In this document: one piece after another, positions 58,564-64,000 of the stretch
Position numbering within the stretch: position 1 is the stretch's first letter
Layout of the letters: the number at the start of each line of letters is the position of its first letter
DNA from: Kibdelosporangium philippinense
GTDB lineage: Bacteria; Actinomycetota; Actinomycetes; Mycobacteriales; Pseudonocardiaceae
Assembly: GCF_021390435.2 (NCBI RefSeq)
Contig: NZ_JAJVCN010000001.1
Location: 2,232,001 to 2,296,000 of the forward strand
Length of the DNA: 64,000 bases
Reading direction: 5' to 3'
Program-made: the position numbers and the translations under genes
The notes under the pieces: generated by a model
Told to the model about the DNA's origin: nothing
The model's database searches: none
Seen by the model: only the letters and a program-made list of their open reading frames with translations

Positions 58564-60302
58564 CACGCACTATTCACCCGTGGAGAGGCCATCACGTCGA
58601 TGGCCTCTTTTTCGTTGTCATACAACAGGTTCAGCTGCAGATCAGCGTAGAGCTCGATCAACTTCTCCGGATGCTTGCCCGTCAGCACCGAGGCTACGTC
58701 ACCCATCGAGTCGAGCATGGCGTACACCTCAGCGTCGGTCAGTTCGCCTTCTGTGGGCGCGTTGTCGAGTTCGGCCCTGGCAGCCGCTCTCTCGGCCTGA
58801 GCTTGGTTGATGACCTCGACCAGCGCAGCCGGGTCAACGCCCGCCCCTATGGCTGCCTGGAACCGCCGGAGCTTGGCCTCTGCGTCGCTCGCGCGCTTCG
58901 CGGCCTGCTCACGATCACCCGATGGAGTTGCTCTCTCCTGTGATCCAACCAACATCCGAACCGTGCGGTCTCGGTTCTTGGGATGGAACAGGCCGCCGAG
59001 CCACTCGTTGACCGCCTCCAACAGCGGGTCCTCACGGACATAGACCGTTGGCGGGTGGTCAACAAGAGCCGGTGAACCGGGCGCGAGTGTCCGCGCCGGG
59101 CATCGGTAGTACATGCCGTGCGCCCGCGGGCTGCCTTCCATCTTCCGCTTGCATACGCTGCACCTGATCAATCCTCGGAAGAAGTAGGTGTGCTTTGTGG
59201 TCCTGCCTGCCCGCTCCGTCTTTCGAGCCGTGCGCAGCCCTCCAGCACTCTTCGCCTGCCGCTTCACCTGCGCCAGCGTGAAGTCCTCAACGGACACAAT
59301 CTCCGGGTGGGCTGGTCGCCGAGACCTGACGACCTTGTCTGCGGGTGCACGCCTGAACCGGACTACGTGCCCAGCGCTCACGTCGTCCGGGTCGAGCAGC
59401 ATTTCCTGCCGCGTCCACCGGCCGAAGAAGGCATAGCCGGTGTATTTCGGGTTCTCCAGAATCGACCGGACTGTGCTGCCTTGCCAGCCGTCCGCCTGCC
59501 GATGCCGGTTCTGCTCCGGCCGACGCGCCGATGGGCACAAGATGCCGTCTTCGTTCAGCCCCTTCGCAATGGCCCGGTCGCCCTTGCCTTGCAGGTACTC
59601 CCGGAAAATCCGCCGCACGACCTCGGCGGCGGGTTCATCGATGGCCAGAACCCGAAGCCTGAACCCTTCAGCCGCCTTGCGCGGATTCGGGTGCGGCCCG
59701 CCGTCCACGACCGTGTAGCCGTACGCCGCCCGGCCGCCCTGGTGACGTCCTTCGTTGACGACCTGCGAATCCATCGCGGCACGAACACGCGCCTGCACAT
59801 GCTGGCGTTCCGATTCACTCATTCCGCCAAGGACGCTCATCAGCATCTTGTGTGAGGGGTTGCGTGGGTCGTACTTGCCGCCCAGTTCCGGGACCCACAG
59901 GTCCACGCCATAGGCCGCGAATTTGGGAGCGATCAGCGAGAACTGGTTGCCGAACCAGCAGCGAGTCCCTTCTCCCACAACAACTGCGTTCCACTTCCGG
60001 TTCGGATCCTTCAGCGCGGCAAGCAGTCGGCTGGCCTCATCGCGTCGTTCCCAAGGGACGGAGCGGGACTTGCCGACATCGAAGAAGTCTTCGACGATCT
60101 CCCCGCCCAGCGGTTCAACGAACTTCCGCGCGTTGCCGACCTGCCAGCCGTACGAGGTTTCCGGGTCCTGGTTGTCTTCGGTCGAGCACCGTCCATAGAA
60201 GGCCACCGCCCACACGCGGTCGTCGACAGCCTCCATAGCCACCTCGATACCCCACAGGTCATCGAGTGTCGCCCACGGGTTCACGCTGATTTCAGCAGTC
60301 AC
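58545..60302 (-). CDS. large serine recombinase (integrase)
   Basis: The 585-residue protein has the resolvase catalytic domain: VAFYGRCSTEDNQDPETSYG with Ser40, then NAVVVGEGTRCWFGNQFSLI and GGMSESERQHVQARVRAAMD. The recombinase domain (GGRAAYGYTV, ILENPKYTGYAFFGRW), a zinc ribbon (RGLIRCSVCKRKMEGSPRAH) and a coiled coil (REQAAKRASDAEAKLRRFQA) follow. It integrates the element at tRNA-Leu without host factors. Its last six codons and stop lie in the tRNA, so its C-terminus depends on the attachment-site sequence. GTG 60302 has GAGGAG upstream. Confidence 0.93.
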   Translation of the reverse strand: MTAEISVNPWATLDDLWGIEVAMEAVDDRVWAVAFYGRCSTEDNQDPETSYGWQVGNARKFVEPLGGEIVEDFFDVGKSRSVPWERRDEASRLLAALKDPNRKWNAVVVGEGTRCWFGNQFSLIAPKFAAYGVDLWVPELGGKYDPRNPSHKMLMSVLGGMSESERQHVQARVRAAMDSQVVNEGRHQGGRAAYGYTVVDGGPHPNPRKAAEGFRLRVLAIDEPAAEVVRRIFREYLQGKGDRAIAKGLNEDGILCPSARRPEQNRHRQADGWQGSTVRSILENPKYTGYAFFGRWTRQEMLLDPDDVSAGHVVRFRRAPADKVVRSRRPAHPEIVSVEDFTLAQVKRQAKSAGGLRTARKTERAGRTTKHTYFFRGLIRCSVCKRKMEGSPRAHGMYYRCPARTLAPGSPALVDHPPTVYVREDPLLEAVNEWLGGLFHPKNRDRTVRMLVGSQERATPSGDREQAAKRASDAEAKLRRFQAAIGAGVDPAALVEVINQAQAERAAARAELDNAPTEGELTDAEVYAMLDSMGDVASVLTGKHPEKLIELYADLQLNLLYDNEKEAIDVMASPRVNSACVRGGT

Positions 60303-60447
60303 GAGAGGCTCCTCTATCCAGCACTTCCACCGTGGTCAGTTCAACCAGTATGGCTAGCAGTATGCGCCATCCTCGCGTTGTTGGTTCAGGAAGTTCTGTC
60401 GGAACGTTGACCGTAACCTTGTCCTTGCGTTCAGAGCGCCCGGTCAC
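60292..60447 (-). CDS. 51-residue micro-ORF between traB and integrase
   Basis: GTG 60447 overlaps the TraB stop (GTGA) and the frame runs to TGA 60292, 11 bases into the integrase gene. The product begins VTGRSERKDKVTVNVPTELP and contains GWRILLAILVELTTVEVLDR. Coupled starts and stops on both sides suggest that it is translated. A short unknown protein at this spot may serve directionality or merely couple integrase translation to transfer genes. It has no recognised domain. Confidence 0.5.
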   Translation of the reverse strand: MTGRSERKDKVTVNVPTELPEPTTRGWRILLAILVELTTVEVLDRGASRDC

Positions 60448-62507
60448 GGTTCATCACGCTCCGATGAGCCGAAATCATCAATAGCCGCTCTGACGTCGGC
60501 AGTCATGTATCCGCGGACTCGGCGCGTACCGCCGTCGTCGGTGGGCACGTACTGCCTGACTGGCCTGCATCCCAACTCGCTCATCTGCCGTGCGAACGCC
60601 GTCGGCTCAACGTCCAGCGCCTCGACTAGCTCCGCCGTGGGCACGAACTCCCGAGTGTGCAGGTCATCGCCCAGGTACTCGACCACGGACGCCAACGGTT
60701 CCGGCAGGTCATCACCTCCGTCGCCTGGCCCCAGTGCCATGACCACAGCCGACGGATCAACTGCCCGTGTCGAGTCATCGCCCGCAGCGTGTCCAGTGAG
60801 CGTGCCTGCGGCTTCCCGGAGCGCCCGGCCACGCGCGCAGATCGTTCGCCACTCGGTATTCGGCATGTAGAACGTCCGCACGGTCGTGGCCAACATGTCC
60901 GCGCCCGCCATCTCACCGTCTGGCCGCAGGATGCCCACGCCTTTGTGACTCGGTAGCAGCGTGGATGCGTCGTATCCGCGCGTGTTCATCTGTTCGCCAA
61001 GAACGATGTTCGAGTCCCGCCAGTCCATGACCCGCAGCGCAAACCGCGATCCCAACACCGCACGCAGGCGCGATGGAATCGTGTTCGAGTCGGGCCGTTG
61101 AGTAGCCAGGATGACCACGATTCCGGCGGCTGGTCCCTTCCGAACCAGGTACGTCAGTAGGTCTGCGATGTACGCACCGACTGTGGTTTTCTTCCCGCCG
61201 ACGTCCTGCCTGGTCGGGTTCTCCAGGAACACCTGAACCTCGTCGATCACTACCGCCGTGATCGGCATCCGCAGGGTCACGTCCCGTGAGATTCCGGGCG
61301 TGATCTTCGACTCCGGACAGATCTCGTCGTCCAAAGTAGCCATACGTGCGTAGCGGGATTGGACTTCTGCTGCCAGTTCCACCAAGTAGTCCCGGACAGC
61401 TTCGACGTGCTCTAGCTCATCGCCGCACACGAACCGGTGAGCGACTTGCTCGGCCGCGTCCCAGTCTTTGCCGCCCTTGCCATCGAAGATGTACAGCCGC
61501 GTGTACGGATCGAGGATCAACCCGGCTGCGGCTAGCCGCGTAGCGAATGTCTTGCCCTGCCTGGGAATTGCCCCGATCAACAACGACGTCCACACCAACG
61601 GAAGATCGATCCGGCGGTTCCGGGCGTCCCGCCCGAACGGGACGGGCTGCCACGCATCCCAGTACTCGACGTCCAGCAACGGCGTACGCAACGGCGGCCC
61701 TGCGTACGGGTCTTCATCGGCCACCCACAGGAACACGCGCCCGGCGTGCCCGCCTCGGCCACGAACGCGCTCAACGATCAACTGCACCTCATCGACCGCC
61801 AGCGCCGACGCCAACGCGTCCCGATGCTTGATGACGTCGTCGGCCTTGCGCGTGGCAGGCAGGTCAACCGTGACCGACCACCCGTCACCGACCCGGGAAG
61901 CACGCTCAACCAGCCGCAGCGACTCGTCCTTGCCGATCAGCTTCGCGTCCCTGAAGGCGTCCACCAGTACCTGAGGGTCCATCGTCCACGTCAGCGTCCG
62001 GGGCCCAGCCAACACCGCCTTACGACCCGGTGAGCCATCCTTGCGACGCCCAACGATCGCCAAGGCCACCGACCCAACGGCGCCCGCAATCCACAGCGGC
62101 CCGCCGCCGTACACGAGATCCACCAGGGCAACCGTGAGGGATGCAACCGTGACCACGAGCCCGGTGACCTTCCATCGGAATAGCGTCAGCGCCCGGATCT
62201 CCACGAACTTGTCGGCAAGCTTCTCCGCGTTCTCAGCCGCCTCGCGGTAGTCGACCACACGAACCCATCGACGCCACGCACGAACCGACACGATCAGTCC
62301 ACGGCCAACGGCACCGACGAAACGGAAGGGCACCCGAACCAACCAGGCCGCCGCGTCCTTGAGTCCCTGCCGGGACTTGAAGACGTCTGGCACACGCCGT
62401 GAACGCCGCCACCAGTTCATGAACCCGCCAGAGTTCACGTGTACGTCTGGCGTCTCGTCGACCAGTTCGGCATCCAAGACGGCCCGTACAACCTCGTGCC
62501 CACTCAT
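60444..62507 (-). CDS. FtsK/SpoIIIE-type DNA translocase (TraB-like)
   Basis: The 687-residue protein has two N-terminal transmembrane helices (LTLFRWKVTGLVVTVASLTV and GGGPLWIAGAVGSVALAIVG), an FtsK motor with Walker A SLLIGAIPRQGKTFATRLAA and Walker B PITAVVIDEVQVFL, and a C-terminal winged-helix-like part (FVPTAELVEALDVEPTAFAR) that would recognise DNA repeats. In actinomycetes such TraB proteins move double-stranded plasmid or AICE DNA between cells. It starts at ATG 62507, overlapping the preceding gene by ATGA. Confidence 0.9.
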   Translation of the reverse strand: MSGHEVVRAVLDAELVDETPDVHVNSGGFMNWWRRSRRVPDVFKSRQGLKDAAAWLVRVPFRFVGAVGRGLIVSVRAWRRWVRVVDYREAAENAEKLADKFVEIRALTLFRWKVTGLVVTVASLTVALVDLVYGGGPLWIAGAVGSVALAIVGRRKDGSPGRKAVLAGPRTLTWTMDPQVLVDAFRDAKLIGKDESLRLVERASRVGDGWSVTVDLPATRKADDVIKHRDALASALAVDEVQLIVERVRGRGGHAGRVFLWVADEDPYAGPPLRTPLLDVEYWDAWQPVPFGRDARNRRIDLPLVWTSLLIGAIPRQGKTFATRLAAAGLILDPYTRLYIFDGKGGKDWDAAEQVAHRFVCGDELEHVEAVRDYLVELAAEVQSRYARMATLDDEICPESKITPGISRDVTLRMPITAVVIDEVQVFLENPTRQDVGGKKTTVGAYIADLLTYLVRKGPAAGIVVILATQRPDSNTIPSRLRAVLGSRFALRVMDWRDSNIVLGEQMNTRGYDASTLLPSHKGVGILRPDGEMAGADMLATTVRTFYMPNTEWRTICARGRALREAAGTLTGHAAGDDSTRAVDPSAVVMALGPGDGGDDLPEPLASVVEYLGDDLHTREFVPTAELVEALDVEPTAFARQMSELGCRPVRQYVPTDDGGTRRVRGYMTADVRAAIDDFGSSERDEP

Positions 62508-63106
62508 GATGCCGCCTTGAGTGCGGCAGCCAACTTGGACGACAAGCCGCGCGAACAACCGGTGACCTCACGAACCCACGCAGGCGTGACGACCGTGTCC
62601 CGCTTCCGAGCGGAACGCGCGACGGCCAGATACTCGGCGAACGTCGTCCGCCGCGGAGTCGCCGCCACTTCGACACTCTTCGACGCCCTACCAACAGCCT
62701 CGCCCAGCTTGTCCCGCAAGTCGGTGACCGCCTCTGCCGCGACGAACACAACCAGAGGCGGCACCGAATGCAGCACGACCGACGCTGCCGAACCGGCGGC
62801 ATACGCAGCCCAGGTGTTCATGACGTACGTGGCTGCGAGCGTGAACCACTTCGCCGCCCGCACCCATCCACCGGTCCGAACACCGTGCCGAGCAAGAACC
62901 TGCTCGGCACGAAGAATCGCCAGCAGAACCAGCGACACCATCGGATCCAACAGCCACGCCGCAAGCCAAGGCAGAGACCACGGAGCCGAACCGGCAGCCG
63001 CGAACTGCTGGACGTTGGTCATCGTGAACGCCAGCCCAAGCAGAATCCCGGTCCAGCACAACCGATCCACCTGAGCGGCCACGGTTTCCACGGATTCGGC
63101 AGTCAT
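62504..63106 (-). CDS. DUF2637-like membrane protein (SpdB type)
   Basis: The 200-residue protein has four hydrophobic helices (WTGILLGLAFTMTNVQQFAA; WLAAWLLDPMVSLVLLAILR; AKWFTLAATYVMNTWAAYAA; SAASVVLHSVPPLVVFVAAE) and a C-terminal soluble domain with a likely HTH (TPAWVREVTGCSRGLSSKLA). DUF2637 proteins sit beside TraB on AICEs and help spread or stabilise the element. ATG 63106 overlaps the end of the small membrane gene. Longer starts would run through that gene. Confidence 0.75.
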   Translation of the reverse strand: MTAESVETVAAQVDRLCWTGILLGLAFTMTNVQQFAAAGSAPWSLPWLAAWLLDPMVSLVLLAILRAEQVLARHGVRTGGWVRAAKWFTLAATYVMNTWAAYAAGSAASVVLHSVPPLVVFVAAEAVTDLRDKLGEAVGRASKSVEVAATPRRTTFAEYLAVARSARKRDTVVTPAWVREVTGCSRGLSSKLAAALKAAS

Positions 63107-63426
63107 CGCCGCCGCCTTGGCATATCCCGCGTAGACACGGTCAACGCCCGCGTCAGCGTGTACGAAGCGAACAACGCAGGCACGCCGAGCACCGCAAGCA
63201 GCAACCATCCGGTACCGGCCTGCGTGATCACCAACCACTGAGCGGCGACGATCAGCCCGGCAGAGAACAGCACCCGCCCGGCAAGCGACATGAACCGCGC
63301 GCCCGATCGAGCAGCCTCAGCGGCAGCCTTCGCCCGGCGAGAGCCAGCCCGCCAAACCATGAACAACACGAGAAGCACCCCGAGACCAGCCATGATCTCG
63401 ACCGCGGACAAGCTGATCGTCGTCAT
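63103..63426 (-). CDS. small membrane protein of the element
   Basis: A 107-residue protein with one N-terminal helix (VEIMAGLGVLLVLFMVWRAG), a basic segment (SRRAKAAAEAARSGARFMS) and two more helices (VLFSAGLIVAAQWLVITQAG; WLLLAVLGVPALFASYTLTR). It starts at ATG 63426 with ATGA overlaps on both sides, so it is made together with the WhiB-like and DUF2637-like proteins. It may be a spread (Spd) protein; the sequence alone does not prove it. Confidence 0.65.
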   Translation of the reverse strand: MTTISLSAVEIMAGLGVLLVLFMVWRAGSRRAKAAAEAARSGARFMSLAGRVLFSAGLIVAAQWLVITQAGTGWLLLAVLGVPALFASYTLTRALTVSTRDMPRRRR

Positions 63427-63767
63427 GGCGTCGCCCCGTCCTCGGCGCGTTCGCCACGTTGACGCCAGTGCGGGTACAGCGCCCGGCGGTTGTCCTCCGA
63501 GAGCGCGCCCCACACGCCGACCGTGTCCAGACCAGCCGTCCGGAGCTCCAACTCCAGGCACTCGTTCTGAACAGGGCACCCGGCACACAACGTGGCGGCC
63601 AATTCCTGGTCAGTGAGCTGCTCTTCTTGCCAGGCAGGCTCATCGTCGGCCCAGCCCCACATACACAGCCCATCGCGAAGAACGATCGCCGCCAGCACCT
63701 CACGCGGCACCCAACGCAACCGATCCAGCCGCCAAGCAAGACCGATAAGTCCATGGTCAGTCGTCAT
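63423..63767 (-). CDS. WhiB-like Fe-S regulator
   Basis: The 114-residue protein has the four cysteines of WhiB proteins: one in VLRDGLCMWGWADDE, then ATLCAGCPVQNECLELEL (C-x2-C-x5-C), and the GVWGALSEDNRRALYP turn (G[V/I]WGG type) that contacts sigma factor. It should bind a [4Fe-4S] cluster and control transcription, probably of the element's own genes. It overlaps the excisionase-like gene by 11 bases. ATG 63767 gives a normal WhiB length. Confidence 0.9.
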   Translation of the reverse strand: MTTDHGLIGLAWRLDRLRWVPREVLAAIVLRDGLCMWGWADDEPAWQEEQLTDQELAATLCAGCPVQNECLELELRTAGLDTVGVWGALSEDNRRALYPHWRQRGERAEDGATP

Positions 63768-63963
63768 GACAAGCCCCCGGACTGTTCTCAAGAGGCTCAC
63801 CCAGCAGCTTGACCAGCACAGACGCAGGAACAACCCGACGACCGTGACGGCCAACGGTGCGAACGGTGCCAAGCCGAACGGAGCGGTGCAGCGTCGAAGG
63901 CGAGACACCCAGAATCCACGCGGCCTGCCGAACGGAATACGAAAAAGACAGAGAAGTACGCAT
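63757..63963 (-). CDS. excisionase-like HTH protein
   Basis: The 68-residue protein is a MerR/Xis-like winged helix: YSVRQAAWILGVSPSTLHRS (HTH) and VRLGTVRTVGRHGRRVVPAS (wing). Small proteins of this type control excision or early transcription on integrative elements. The start ATG 63963 is 38 bases from the window edge; an alternative start lies 12 codons upstream. It begins the minus-strand gene row visible here. Confidence 0.8.
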   Translation of the reverse strand: MRTSLSFSYSVRQAAWILGVSPSTLHRSVRLGTVRTVGRHGRRVVPASVLVKLLGEPLENSPGACHDD

Positions 63964-64000
63964 AGCGAAAGTCCTTAAGTCTGATGATTTCAACAACATA

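Larger units (their letters stand above)
58545..64000. mobile_element. integrative conjugative element (AICE-like), left end
   Basis: From the 3' part of tRNA-Leu to the right window edge all genes are on the minus strand and overlap: serine integrase, micro-ORF, FtsK/TraB, DUF2637-like and other membrane proteins, WhiB-like protein and excisionase-like protein. This is the module order of actinomycete integrative conjugative elements, which move as double-stranded DNA by one TraB pump. The other end and the replication gene are outside the window. A serine rather than tyrosine integrase at a tRNA is less usual. Confidence 0.8.

Noticed and set aside
1..64000. CRISPR arrays and rRNA genes
   Set aside because: No regularly spaced direct repeats and no rRNA-like sequence were seen in the window.

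Overview
The window is high-G+C actinobacterial DNA with the features of a secondary-metabolite-rich member of the Pseudonocardiales (Amycolatopsis/Kibdelosporangium/Saccharothrix-like; the genus is inferred from gene style only). Genes are tightly packed with ATGA/TGATG overlaps, and there are type VII secretion-style genes, a SARP regulator, a WhiB protein, several P450s and two biosynthetic gene clusters. No rRNA or CRISPR was seen; there is one tRNA.

Layout. 1-4123: the end of a UDP-GlcNAc 2-epimerase gene, a frameshifted cupin-like gene, a VCBS/beta-propeller gene and a frameshifted membrane acyltransferase. 4126-5114: a palindromic element whose loop was hit by a 939-bp IS5-family insertion sequence. 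5124-9468: a secreted protein, a PucR/CdaR-like regulator, a small membrane protein and a three-gene WXG/DUF3558 type VII-associated set. 9671-10132: a LuxR-type regulator with a degenerate receiver.

Cluster 1 (about 10.1-24.2 kb, almost all on the minus strand) reads from P450 and SDR through a KAS III-like enzyme, a BtrJ-like ATP-grasp ligase, a BtrK-like PLP decarboxylase and an acyl carrier protein, then two degenerate thiolase/ACAD-like proteins, a possible 24-residue micro-ORF, a MATE exporter, four GNAT-like proteins, an AcpS with a C-terminal extension and a NodU/TobZ-type carbamoyltransferase. A divergent acyl-CoA dehydrogenase completes it. The logic is loading and decarboxylation of an amino acid on a carrier protein, as for the butirosin side chain, followed by acyl transfer and carbamoylation. 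I do not recognise the product.

24.2-31.7 kb: a 150-bp inverted repeat pair, a tyrosine phosphatase, a collapsed aldo/keto reductase pseudogene, a sugar isomerase/oxidoreductase pair, a fused double-TetR regulator with two operators, a hydrolase and a membrane protein, and a frameshifted unknown gene.

31.8-35.3 kb: an isolated operon of a BesD-like Fe(II)/2OG enzyme (hydroxylase-type HxD), a methyltransferase and a carnitine-type acyltransferase, closed by a terminator. This is the most unusual gene combination in the window.

Cluster 2 (35.8-49.05 kb) is a type II (aromatic) polyketide cluster: SARP activator, lipocalin-like protein, PF04199 cyclase, flavin reductase, truncated hemoglobin, Dabb-aromatase fusion, two O-methyltransferases, SCP2, Dabb and cupin proteins, P450, MFS exporter with MerR regulator, then KS-alpha, chain-length factor and ACP. 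Heptameric repeats at 11-bp spacing, nine bases before a -10 box, mark SARP-controlled promoters in front of KS-alpha and the cyclase.

49-58.4 kb: conserved small proteins, a MarR gene split by an IS701-family element, an AraC regulator, a lipoprotein, a GH18 glycosidase, a P450, a LysR-like effector domain protein and an M20 peptidase. From tRNA-Leu(GAG) at 58480 to the right edge lies one end of an integrative conjugative element: large serine integrase, 51-residue micro-ORF, FtsK/TraB translocase, membrane proteins, WhiB-like protein and excisionase-like protein.

Three otherwise intact genes carry single-base frameshifts, two of them in G runs, so sequencing error should be considered.
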